64,000 nucleotides of DNA from Streptomyces venezuelae. GTDB taxonomy: Bacteria > Actinomycetota > Actinomycetes > Streptomycetales > Streptomycetaceae. Where the stretch lies: contig NZ_CP029191.1 in the NCBI RefSeq assembly GCF_008642335.1, positions 5,456,001 through 5,520,000 on the forward strand. The letters are read 5' to 3'. A model generated the notes under the pieces. The model made no database searches. It saw only the letters and a program-made list of their open reading frames with translations, and was not told where the DNA came from. Shown piece by piece: positions 28,745 through 36,281 of this stretch (position 1 is the first letter of the stretch; the number at the start of each line of letters is the position of its first letter). Both the position numbers and the translations under genes were made by a program.

Positions 28745-29250
28745 CTGCGCCCATGCGCACGCCCAGTTCTTCCGCCGAACCCGCCACGTACGGCCTGAGC
28801 AGGGAAGCACGCAACCTGCACTGGCTTCTGACGAACCTGGTGGAGGAGGTGCCCGGGCTCCTCTCCGTCGCGGTCGTCTCGTCCGACGGGCTGCTCCTGC
28901 TCTCCTCCGACCCCGGGCGGAACGCCGAGCAGCCCGCGGAGAAGCCCACGGGACCCAAGGGGTCGAGCGCCGACCTCGCGACCATCGTGTCCGGGCTCGG
29001 CTCCCTCACCATCGGTGCCGCGAAGCTCATGGACGGCGGCGGGGTCAAGCAGACCGTCGTCGCGATGGAAGAGGGCAGCCTCTTCGTCACGGTGATCAGC
29101 GACGGCTCGTTGCTCGGCGTGCACGCCACCCCGGACTGCGACATGAGCGTCGTCGCGTACCATATGGCCCTCTTCGTCGGCCGCGCCGGGCACGTGCTCA
29201 CCCCCGAACTCCGCAGCGAACTGCGCCAGTCGATGGAGAGTGCCCGATGA
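28741..29250 (+). CDS. cvnB: Roadblock/LC7-domain protein CvnB-like
   Basis: 169 residues. The roadblock/LC7 fold is recognisable (NLHWLLTNLVEEVPGLLSVAVVSSDGLLL, then the C-terminal LFVTVISDGSLLGVHA). In conservons this protein bridges the kinase and the small GTPase, which resembles eukaryotic GPCR-type complexes. The TTG at 28741 overlaps the cvnA stop (TTGA) and follows a GAGGAGG site at 7 bases; an ATG 12 bases later is too far from it. Confidence 0.93.
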   Translation: MTAPMRTPSSSAEPATYGLSREARNLHWLLTNLVEEVPGLLSVAVVSSDGLLLLSSDPGRNAEQPAEKPTGPKGSSADLATIVSGLGSLTIGAAKLMDGGGVKQTVVAMEEGSLFVTVISDGSLLGVHATPDCDMSVVAYHMALFVGRAGHVLTPELRSELRQSMESAR

Positions 29251-29681
29251 GCAGCAGCAGCCGCAGCACCGGCCGCAACAAGACGCCGAAGCTGCCGCAG
29301 CGCGGCGGCGACCGAAAACCCGCCCGCGTCCGCCCCTACTCGCTGACCGGCGGCAGGACCAGGTTCGGTCACGTCCTGCTCGTCGAGACGTTCGTGGCGA
29401 GCAACGCCGCGATCGAGGCGCCCGACGAGCGCCTGGAACTGCCCAAGGGCACGCTGTCGAAGGTCATGCCGGAGATGCGGGCGATCGTCGAGATCTGCCG
29501 TCGCATGCGCACGGTGGCGGAGATCGCCGCGCTCCTCAAGATGCCGCTCGGTGTCGTCCGCGTCCTGCTCAGCGACCTCGCCGACCAGGGAAAGATCCGC
29601 GTGTACGGAACGGGCCACGGCCCGGGACAGCCCGACCGCGCACTGCTGGAAAGGGTGCTGAGTGGACTCCGCCGTCTCTGA
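29247..29681 (+). CDS. cvnC: DUF742 protein CvnC-like
   Basis: 144 residues. The conserved part RVRPYSLTGGRT opens the DUF742 domain. A winged-helix-like segment follows (ICRRMRTVAEIAALLKMPLGVVRVLLSDLADQGKIRVYG). In conservons it accompanies the roadblock protein and GTPase. It overlaps cvnB by ATGA and cvnD by 20 bases, so translational coupling is likely. Confidence 0.93.
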   Translation: MSSSSRSTGRNKTPKLPQRGGDRKPARVRPYSLTGGRTRFGHVLLVETFVASNAAIEAPDERLELPKGTLSKVMPEMRAIVEICRRMRTVAEIAALLKMPLGVVRVLLSDLADQGKIRVYGTGHGPGQPDRALLERVLSGLRRL

Positions 29682-30285
29682 ACTCCTCGAGAACGAGAAC
29701 GAGGGTCAGTTGCAGGCCTGGCAGACGGACAGGTCACGCGCCCCGATCGCCACGAAGATAGTGGTGGCGGGCGGTTTCGGTGTCGGCAAGACGACGCTGG
29801 TGACCGCCGTCTCCGAGATCACGCCCCTCCAGACGGAGGCGCTGATGACGCAGGCGAGCGCCGACACCGACGATCTGACCGGGACCCCCGAGAAGACGAC
29901 CACGACGGTCGCCATGGACTTCGGCCGCATCACGCTCGACGACGACCTGGTGCTCTACCTCTTCGGTACGCCGGGCCAGCAGCGGTTCTGGTTCATGTGG
30001 GACGACCTGGTGCGCGGCGCGATCGGCGCCGTCGTGCTCGCCGACACCCGCCGCCTGTCCGACTGCTTCCCGGCGCTCGACTACTTCGAGAGCTGCGGCC
30101 TGCCGTACGTCGTCGCCGTCAACCACTTCGACGGCAGCGAGAAGTTCGAGGTGGCGGACGTGCGCGAGGCCCTGACGGTGCCGCCGCACATACCGGTGCT
30201 GATCATGGACGCCAGGCAGCGGATCTCGGTCGTCGAGTCGCTCCTCGCCCTGGTCGGCCACGCGCTCGACGTAACCCCTGAGTAA
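29662..30285 (+). CDS. cvnD: Conservon small GTPase CvnD-like
   Basis: 207 residues. P-loop GGFGVGKTTLV, switch region with TTTTVAMDFGR, G3-type DDLVLYLFGTPGQQRFW (DxxG region) and the NHFD base-recognition motif (NKxD variant). The protein belongs to the MglA/Arf-like bacterial GTPases. It probably switches on the roadblock complex. The GTG start lies inside the end of cvnC. Thirteen bases separate it from a StyA-like gene, which suggests that gene is the fifth member of the operon. Confidence 0.93.
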   Translation: MDSAVSELLENENEGQLQAWQTDRSRAPIATKIVVAGGFGVGKTTLVTAVSEITPLQTEALMTQASADTDDLTGTPEKTTTTVAMDFGRITLDDDLVLYLFGTPGQQRFWFMWDDLVRGAIGAVVLADTRRLSDCFPALDYFESCGLPYVVAVNHFDGSEKFEVADVREALTVPPHIPVLIMDARQRISVVESLLALVGHALDVTPE

Positions 30286-30298
30286 GAGAAGGACCCTC

Positions 30299-31537
30299 AT
30301 GCGGAAGATACTTGTCGTCGGAGCCGGGCAGTCCGGGCTCCAGATCGCTCTCGGGCTCCAGGCGCAGGGGTACGAGGTCACCCTGATGTCCAACCGCACC
30401 GCGGACGAGATCCGGTCCGGCCGGGTCATGTCCACGCAGTGCATGTTCCACACGGCGCTCCAGCACGAGCGCGACATCCAGGCGAACTTCTGGGAGTCGC
30501 AGGCCCCGAAGATCGAGGGCGTCGGCATCTCCGTCGCGGGGCCCGACGGCTCGCGGGTCATCGACTGGGTCGGCAAGCTCGACGGGTACGCGCAATCCGT
30601 CGACCAGCGCGTGAAGATGGCCGGCTGGATGGACACGTTCGCGCAGCGCGGCGGCCAGCTGGTCATCCACGGCGCGGCCGTCGGCGACCTCGACTACTTC
30701 TCGCGCACCTACGACCTGGTGCTCGTCTCCGCCGGCAAGGGCGAGCTGGTGTCCATGTTCGAGCGCGACGCGTCCCGCTCGCCGTTCGACACCCCGCAGC
30801 GCGCGCTCGCGGTGGCGTACGTGCACGGCCTCGGCCCGCGCCCGGAGCACCCCGAGTTCGACGCGGTCCGCTGCAACATGGTGCCCGGCGTGGGCGAGCT
30901 CTTCGTCATGCCGACGCTCACCACGTCAGGACGCGCGGACATCCTCTTCTGGGAGGGCATCCCCGGCGGCCCGCTCGACGTCTTCCAGGGCATCAAGGAC
31001 CCCAGCGAGCACCTGGCGCTCACCCTCGAACTCCTGGAGAAGTTCCTGCCCTGGGAGTACGCGCGCGCCACGAAGGTCGAGCTGACCGACGCGGGCGGCA
31101 CGCTGGCCGGGCGGTACGCCCCTACCGTGCGCAAGCCGATCGGGCACCTGCCCAGCGGCGGGCTCGTCCTCGGGGTCGCCGACGTCGTCGTCGCCAACGA
31201 CCCGATCACCGGCCAGGGCTCCAACTCGGCGTCCAAGTGCGCCGCGTCATACATCTCCTCCATCGTCGAGCACGGCGACAAGCCCTTCGACGCGGAGTGG
31301 ATGCAGTCGGCCTTCGACCGCTACTGGCAGACGGCGCAGCACGTCACCAAGTGGACGAACGCGATGCTGGGCCCCCCGCCGGAGCACGTCCTGAACCTCC
31401 TCGGCGCGGCCGGTCAGCTCCAGCCGGTCGCCGACCGGTTCGTCAATGGCTTCGACGACCCGGCGGACCTCGAGAACTTCTTCTTCGACCCGGAGAAGAC
31501 GGCCGCCTACCTGGAGTCCGTCGCGCCCGGCGCCTGA
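30299..31537 (+). CDS. StyA-like FAD-dependent monooxygenase (styrene/indole type)
   Basis: 412 residues, the length of styrene monooxygenase oxygenase subunits. The FAD-binding Rossmann motif VVGAGQSGLQIALGL is at residues 6-20, and the second FAD region is visible as GLVLGVADVVVANDPITGQGSN. StyA enzymes epoxidise styrene or indole with FADH2 delivered by a separate reductase StyB. No StyB gene is in the window. It follows the conservon with a 13-base gap, so co-transcription is likely. The stop overlaps the convergent NlpC/P60 gene by 31 bases. The true substrate is unknown. Confidence 0.87.
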   Translation: MRKILVVGAGQSGLQIALGLQAQGYEVTLMSNRTADEIRSGRVMSTQCMFHTALQHERDIQANFWESQAPKIEGVGISVAGPDGSRVIDWVGKLDGYAQSVDQRVKMAGWMDTFAQRGGQLVIHGAAVGDLDYFSRTYDLVLVSAGKGELVSMFERDASRSPFDTPQRALAVAYVHGLGPRPEHPEFDAVRCNMVPGVGELFVMPTLTTSGRADILFWEGIPGGPLDVFQGIKDPSEHLALTLELLEKFLPWEYARATKVELTDAGGTLAGRYAPTVRKPIGHLPSGGLVLGVADVVVANDPITGQGSNSASKCAASYISSIVEHGDKPFDAEWMQSAFDRYWQTAQHVTKWTNAMLGPPPEHVLNLLGAAGQLQPVADRFVNGFDDPADLENFFFDPEKTAAYLESVAPGA

Positions 31538-32658
31538 CTCCTGCCGTACCCGAGGTCGCTGCCCGAGCCGGCGCCCGCGGGCAGCTTCGGCGGCGTGTAG
31601 CCGCGCATGGCCCGGCCCCCGGGGTCGGGCCGCACGGCTCCGAGGACCGGGTTCGCCGCGATGGGGGAGACCTTGACGCGGGCGCCGGGACGCGGTGCCT
31701 GGACGACCTTGCCGTCGCCCAGGTACAGCGCCACGTGTGTGGCCTTCGGGAAGTAGACGACCAGGTCACCCGGGCGGAGCTTGGACAGGGGGATACGGCG
31801 CAGCTCCTTCCACTGCTCCTGGCTGGTCCGCGGGATCTTGCGGCCCGCGTGCGCCCAGGCGCGCTGGGTCAGCCCCGAGCAGTCGAACGCCTTCGGTCCC
31901 TCGGCGCCCCACTTGTAGGGCCGGCCGATCTGCCGTACGGCGTAGTCGACGGCCGTGTCGCCCTGCCGTGACGGAGCCCGGCGCGCCGGGCTGCCGCCGA
32001 GGGCGCGGGACGCCATGAACTTCTCCTGCGCCTCGGCCGTGTGGGCCTCCTCGGCCCGCCGCAGCGCGGCCAGCTGCTCGACGCTCAGCGAGGACAGCAG
32101 CTCCTCCACGTCCCGCAGCTGCCCGTCGACGCGGTCCCGCTGCTTCTTCTGCCGGGCGGCCAGGGCGGTCTGCGCGGTGAGGGCCCGCTTCGCGGCCCCC
32201 GCGAGATCACCTGCCTCCTTCTCCCCGCCGGTCAGCCGCCGCACGGTGGCGGCGCGGCCCGCGGCTGCCCGCTGCAGCACGTGGCCCTGGTCGAGGGCGC
32301 GCTGGGGGTCGCGGGCGAGCAGCAGACGCATGTACGGGGAGAGGTTGCTCGTGCCCTGGTACTGCTGGCGCACGAACCGTCCTGCGTCGCTCCGGCTGTC
32401 GCGCACGGAGGCGCGCGCCTTCGCCAGCTTCCGGTCGAGGTCGGCGGCTCGGGCCCGCTGCTCCTTCAGCTTCTCCGCGGTGGCGTTGTACGTCTCGGCG
32501 GTCTCCTCCGCGGATCGGTACAGCCGCTGAAGATCCGTCAGGAGCTGTCCGACGGACCGTTCTTCCGGCCCTGGGGCCGCGTGGGCGTTGGGTGCGGTTG
32601 TGCACAGGGCGCCGAGGGCGGCCCCGGTGCAGACCCACCGCAGCAGTGTGCCTGACAC
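31507..32658 (-). CDS. Secreted NlpC/P60 peptidoglycan hydrolase with coiled-coil N-terminus
   Basis: 383 residues. A signal peptide (about 1-28, cleavage after AHA) is followed by a long coiled coil (about 35-220), as in RipA/PcsB-type enzymes. The C-terminal NlpC/P60 domain has the catalytic Cys in FDCSGLTQRAW and the His in THVALYLGDGKVVQAP. It cleaves peptide bonds in peptidoglycan stem peptides. The coiled coil may keep it inactive or bind an activator. The GTG at 32658 lies 5 bases after a GGAGGTGA site. No c-di-AMP riboswitch was recognised upstream. Confidence 0.93.
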   Translation of the reverse strand: MSGTLLRWVCTGAALGALCTTAPNAHAAPGPEERSVGQLLTDLQRLYRSAEETAETYNATAEKLKEQRARAADLDRKLAKARASVRDSRSDAGRFVRQQYQGTSNLSPYMRLLLARDPQRALDQGHVLQRAAAGRAATVRRLTGGEKEAGDLAGAAKRALTAQTALAARQKKQRDRVDGQLRDVEELLSSLSVEQLAALRRAEEAHTAEAQEKFMASRALGGSPARRAPSRQGDTAVDYAVRQIGRPYKWGAEGPKAFDCSGLTQRAWAHAGRKIPRTSQEQWKELRRIPLSKLRPGDLVVYFPKATHVALYLGDGKVVQAPRPGARVKVSPIAANPVLGAVRPDPGGRAMRGYTPPKLPAGAGSGSDLGYGRSQAPGATDSR

Positions 32659-32822
32659 GTCATCACCTCCGGTGCGCGGAGGGCTCTCCTGCGCGCAGGG
32701 CGAGCATCCGGCCCGCCTGCCTGGTCCGCCTCCCGACGGGGGCGGTCGGCCCAACCCTGGTCACCCTTGCAGGGGGCGTCGGCGTGGCGGGTTGCGTCCC
32801 ACGGTCGTTCGCCTGCGGGCGG

Positions 32823-32855
32823 GTGGGGGCTGGTCGCGCAGTTCCCCGCGCCCCT
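32823..32855 (+). repeat. 33-bp interspersed repeat, copy 2
   Basis: Differs from the copies at 3901 and 32941 at one base (CTGG instead of CTTG near the start). Lies upstream of the NlpC/P60 gene, facing copy 3. Confidence 0.85.
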
Positions 32856-32940
32856 GAAGCGCCCCTGCGGGGCGCCCCAGGGGTGGCGCGTGACTGGTCA
32901 CGGGGTCGCTTTCCGGGGGGCGGGGCGAAGGTACGGGTTT

Positions 32941-32973
32941 AGGGGCGCGGGGAACTGCGCGACAAGCCCCCAC
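32941..32973 (-). repeat. 33-bp interspersed repeat, copy 3
   Basis: On the minus strand it is identical over all 33 bases to the copy at 3901-3933. It forms an inverted pair with copy 2. Confidence 0.85.
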
Positions 32974-33022
32974 ACAGCCGCAGGGGTGTGGCCAGCCCGC
33001 GCTCGCCCGCAGGGGCGGATCC

Positions 33023-33295
33023 TCAGCGGGGGCCCGGTTTGGACCACGGCCACTTCAGGCCCGTGGACTTCGCGCCGTCCGGGTCGTACTCGTACTGCCA
33101 CCTCGCCCCCAGCGAGACCCGGCTGCCGCCCGCCGCGGGGACACGGCGGTAGACGAGGACCGTCGGAGGGCCGCCCGCGTCGTCGGGGACGGGGACGCGG
33201 TAGACCTTCGGGGGGTGTCCGGTCGGGCCGAGGAGGACCGGGAGGACCCGGCCGTCCAGGGGGCCGTCCACGAACGGAGTCTCTTCGCTCTTCAC
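33023..33295 (-). CDS. Small conserved hypothetical protein
   Basis: Not recognised. 90 residues, predicted soluble and beta-rich, with the internal pattern VYRRVPAAGGSRVSLGARWQYEYDPDG. A GTG start begins the frame. It lies downstream of the TetR gene on the same strand with a gap of 24 bases, so the two may share a transcript. There is no signal peptide or cysteine pattern to suggest a role. Confidence 0.65.
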   Translation of the reverse strand: MKSEETPFVDGPLDGRVLPVLLGPTGHPPKVYRVPVPDDAGGPPTVLVYRRVPAAGGSRVSLGARWQYEYDPDGAKSTGLKWPWSKPGPR

Positions 33296-33319
33296 CGCTC
33301 CAGTGTCACACCGCCGAGG

Positions 33320-34048
33320 TCAGAGCAGGTGCGCCGCGTCCGCGACCACCGGCAGGACGCGGCGGGCGAGCGCGCCCACGGGGCCCTCCGGCGTCTCCAG
33401 GGTCAGCGCCCACCGGACGACCTCCGCGGTCTGCGGATCCCGCCCCGCCGTCGCCACGAGCACCGCCATGAACTGCTCCACGAGCATGTCCCGCAAGTCG
33501 TCGAGCGGCGGCTGCTTCTCCTCGTCGAGCCAGATCAGGGACGCCGCCTCGACCGCCGTGATCCACATGCGGACGGTCATCCGGAGCCGCGGCCCCGGCT
33601 CCGGCACGTCCAGGTGGCTGAGGATGTGCTCCGCGGCGGCCCTGCGCACGCCGTCCACGATCGCGGACGTCCGCGACGTCTCGACCACGCTGCCGCCCTG
33701 CAGCAGCGCGCTGAACCCCGTGTCGTGCTGGTCGACGAAGGCGAGGTAGCGGTCGAGGGCGCGGGAGAGCCGCCGGCTGAGCGGGCCCTCCGGCGGCTCG
33801 GCGAAGCACTGCTCCAGGTCGTCCGCGGCGGACCGCAGCGCGGCCTCGTACAACTGCTGCTTGCCGCCGGGGAAGTAGCGGTACACGAGGGGCCGCGAGA
33901 CACCGGCCGCCTCGGCGACGTCGTCGAGGTTGACCTCCTCGGGCGCGCGGTGCGCGAAGAGCGTGAGCGCGGAGTCGAGGAGCTGCCGCCGCCGTGCCTC
34001 GACGCTCAGGCGGCGGTACGCGGGCGTGGTGGCGGCAGGCGAGGTCAT
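33320..34048 (-). CDS. TetR/AcrR-family regulator
   Basis: 242 residues. The N-terminal HTH is typical: RRQLLDSALTLFAHRAPEEV, then DDVAEAAGVSRPLVYRYFPGG. The large C-terminal helical domain would bind a ligand, probably hydrophobic. It is near the end of a leftward group after a diiron-protein gene (47 bases away), and a second diiron gene diverges beyond that. This makes the two diiron genes its likely targets. Confidence 0.92.
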   Translation of the reverse strand: MTSPAATTPAYRRLSVEARRRQLLDSALTLFAHRAPEEVNLDDVAEAAGVSRPLVYRYFPGGKQQLYEAALRSAADDLEQCFAEPPEGPLSRRLSRALDRYLAFVDQHDTGFSALLQGGSVVETSRTSAIVDGVRRAAAEHILSHLDVPEPGPRLRMTVRMWITAVEAASLIWLDEEKQPPLDDLRDMLVEQFMAVLVATAGRDPQTAEVVRWALTLETPEGPVGALARRVLPVVADAAHLL

Positions 34049-34095
34049 GCCTCGCAGCGTAACCCGGGGTGCGCCCCCGCAGGGGTGCGGGGAAC

Positions 34096-35034
34096 TCAGG
34101 CCAGCAATCCCGAAGACCTCCAGAGCCGTCGCCCGACCCCCCGCATCACACCGATGTCGTCCAGGAAGTCCGTCAGTCGCTTCGCACCGGTCTGCATGAC
34201 CTCCCTGCGGTGCCCGCTCGCCTTCACCTGCGCGACGGCCTCCCTGCGGTCGAGGCCCACGTTCGTGTAGACCTTGGGGTTCACGAAGGCGAGGGAGAAG
34301 ACGCGGGCGGCCTCGCCGCAGCTGAGGCGGGTCAGCTGGCGCTCCCACGCGGGGGCGGTCACCATCTGGCGCCGCAGCTCCTCACGCGCGTACCGGACGT
34401 GCCGGGCCTCCTCGACGACGTGGATGCGGGTCACCCCGCGCACCAGTGTCTGGACGCGCTCGTCGGGGAACGTGAGGCGCTGCATCCAGTCGAGGATCTC
34501 CTCGCCGAGCAGCGTGCAGGCGAACGAACCGGGGGTCGTGGAGACCGTCTTCAGGACGCGCGCGAGGTTGTGGTTGAGGCGCGTGACGGGGTACGTCGGG
34601 GCGCCGCCCTTCTGGATCACCCGGGCGAACATCATGGAGTGCCGGCACTCGTCGGCGATCTCGGTGAGCGCGTACCGCACGTGGTTGCTGGTCACCGACT
34701 TGTCGTAGATGTGCCGCACGAGCAGCTGCATCAGGATGATCTCGAACCAGATGCCGAGCGAGGTGAGGGAAGCGGCCTCGTGGCGGGCCAGGTCGAACCG
34801 CTGCTCCTCGGACATCCGCTTCCACATCGGCGTGCCGTAGAGGGAGACGAGCTCCGGCGGCCAGAACCACTTGCCCTCTTCGAGCGGCGCGTCCCAGTCG
34901 AGTTCCTTGTCGGGGTCGAAGGAGTGCTTGGCGGAGGACTCCAGGAGCCGCAGGGCCACCTGCTCCCGGTCCTTGAGCAGTCCCAGCGCGTCCCGCAGGC
35001 CCTCGAGCGAAGCGTCTTCCGTCACGGTCGTCAT
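34096..35034 (-). CDS. AurF-like diiron oxygenase
   Basis: 312 residues, all-helical. Two diiron-ligand motifs are visible: EIADECRH (Glu129, His132) and HVVEEARH (Glu209, His212). Further acidic ligands are expected near Glu125 and Glu178-179. The spacing and length fit the AurF family, which holds the p-aminobenzoate N-oxygenase and relatives of unknown substrate. It is a cytoplasmic non-heme diiron enzyme, either an oxygenase or a desaturase-like protein. It is divergent from a second diiron protein and upstream of a TetR gene. Confidence 0.87.
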   Translation of the reverse strand: MTTVTEDASLEGLRDALGLLKDREQVALRLLESSAKHSFDPDKELDWDAPLEEGKWFWPPELVSLYGTPMWKRMSEEQRFDLARHEAASLTSLGIWFEIILMQLLVRHIYDKSVTSNHVRYALTEIADECRHSMMFARVIQKGGAPTYPVTRLNHNLARVLKTVSTTPGSFACTLLGEEILDWMQRLTFPDERVQTLVRGVTRIHVVEEARHVRYAREELRRQMVTAPAWERQLTRLSCGEAARVFSLAFVNPKVYTNVGLDRREAVAQVKASGHRREVMQTGAKRLTDFLDDIGVMRGVGRRLWRSSGLLA

Positions 35035-35077
35035 GACTGTTCCTGACTTGTCGCGGGTTACCGGCGGTCAACTCTTA

Positions 35078-35092
35078 TGAGACTGCCTGTCA
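35078..35092. promoter_or_regulatory. Candidate TetR operator between two diiron genes
   Basis: An imperfect palindrome, TGAGACTGCCTGTCA, lies in the 125-base divergent promoter region. Its outer arms match at 4 of 5 pairs. It is well placed to let the nearby TetR protein control both diiron genes. The assignment is inference from position. Confidence 0.4.
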
Positions 35093-35159
35093 GCAAGGCC
35101 GTCAATCCCTTGCGCACGACTTGTTGACCGCTTGTCCAGTAGCGTGTGAGCCTGCCGTC

Positions 35160-36266
35160 ATGGCGACGCACGAGCTTTACACCAGTCCACCGGACGGGCT
35201 CAACTGGCGCGTACCGTCCGCCAGTTCGGCCCGCTTCAGCTGGGAGTACGACGAAGGGCGCGACCGACTCCTCGCTCTCTACCAGAAGGGCAAGGACAAG
35301 CAGTGGGACGGCGCCAGGCGCATCGCATGGGACCTGGAGGTCGACCCGCTCGACCCCCTTGGCACCCCCGACGAGTCGATGACGCTCTATGGCACACCGC
35401 ACTGGGCGAAGATGACCGACCGCGACAAGGGTGAGCTGCGCAAGCACTACGCCTCCTGGCAGTTCAGCCAGTTCCTCCATGGCGAGCAGGGCGCGATGGT
35501 GTGCGCGGCCCGCATCGTCGAGTCGGTCCCCGACCTGGACGCGAAGTTCTACTCCGCGACCCAGACCATGGACGAGGCACGGCACGCCGAGATCTACAGC
35601 CGCTTCCTGCACGACAAGATCGGCATGCTCTACCCGATCAACGACAACCTCCAGGCGCTGCTCGGCGACACGCTCCGCGACTCCCGCTGGGACATGCCCT
35701 ACCTCGGCATGCAGGTCCTCATCGAGGGCCTCGCGCTCGCCGCGTTCGGCATGATCCGCGACACCACGGACAAGCCGCTGCCCAAGCAGATCCTCGCGTA
35801 CGTGATGCAGGACGAGGCCCGGCACGTGGCCTTCGGCAGGATGGCGCTGCGCGACTACTACAAGCAGCTCACCGACGCCGAACTCCGCGAGCGCGAGGAG
35901 TTCGTCATCGAGGGCTGCTACCTGATGCGCGACCGGCTGCGCGGCGTCGAGGTCCTGGAGAACTTCGGCATCCCCAGAGCGCAGGCCCAGGAGTACAGCG
36001 AGCAGTCCGAATTCCTCGCCATCTTCCGCCAGTTGCTGTTCTCCCGCATCGTGCCCTGCGTCAAGGACATCGGCCTGTGGGGCAAGCGCCTCCAGGAGGC
36101 CTACCTCGACATGGGCGTCTTCGAGATGGGCGACGCCAACCTCGACCTGCTCATGGCCCAGGACGAGGAGATCGCCGAGAAGCTGGACGCCGAGCGGTTC
36201 GCGGCCGAGGAGCGCGAGCGGGTGGCGGAGGTGCGGGACGCGATCGCGGCGGGCGAGGCGGGCTGA
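35160..36266 (+). CDS. Ferritin-like diiron protein (R2/AurF-related)
   Basis: 368 residues, helical. Paired ExxH motifs, MDEARHAE (Glu139, His142) and MQDEARHVA (Glu219, His222), together with Glu110 and Glu189 form a full six-ligand diiron site of the ribonucleotide reductase-like class. A charged C-terminal tail follows. It is divergent from the AurF-like gene, and the two proteins share the EARH pattern but little else that I can see. It may be an oxygenase acting on a fatty or aromatic substrate. The ATG at 35160 has no ribosome binding site and a TAGCGT word lies 14 bases upstream. Confidence 0.85.
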   Translation: MATHELYTSPPDGLNWRVPSASSARFSWEYDEGRDRLLALYQKGKDKQWDGARRIAWDLEVDPLDPLGTPDESMTLYGTPHWAKMTDRDKGELRKHYASWQFSQFLHGEQGAMVCAARIVESVPDLDAKFYSATQTMDEARHAEIYSRFLHDKIGMLYPINDNLQALLGDTLRDSRWDMPYLGMQVLIEGLALAAFGMIRDTTDKPLPKQILAYVMQDEARHVAFGRMALRDYYKQLTDAELREREEFVIEGCYLMRDRLRGVEVLENFGIPRAQAQEYSEQSEFLAIFRQLLFSRIVPCVKDIGLWGKRLQEAYLDMGVFEMGDANLDLLMAQDEEIAEKLDAERFAAEERERVAEVRDAIAAGEAG

Positions 36267-36281
36267 CACCACACAGGAAAG

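Larger units (their letters stand above)
32659..33022. other. Intergenic region carrying an inverted pair of 33-bp repeats
   Basis: About 364 bases without a gene. It holds two copies of the 33-bp repeat in opposite orientation (32823-32855 and 32941-32973), 85 bases apart. A smaller hairpin lies inside the pair near 32855-32880 (GCGCCCCTGC, then GGGGCGCC). Transcribed RNA could fold into one large stem. Confidence 0.7.

Noticed and set aside
32659..32822. c-di-AMP (ydaO-type) riboswitch upstream of the NlpC/P60 gene
   Set aside because: Such riboswitches often precede wall hydrolases in streptomycetes, but I could not find the conserved core segments here.
34060..34095. Degenerate fourth copy of the 33-bp repeat
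   Set aside because: A stretch near GGGGTGCGGGGAACTC resembles part of the unit, but only about 12 bases match, too short to separate from background GC-rich sequence.
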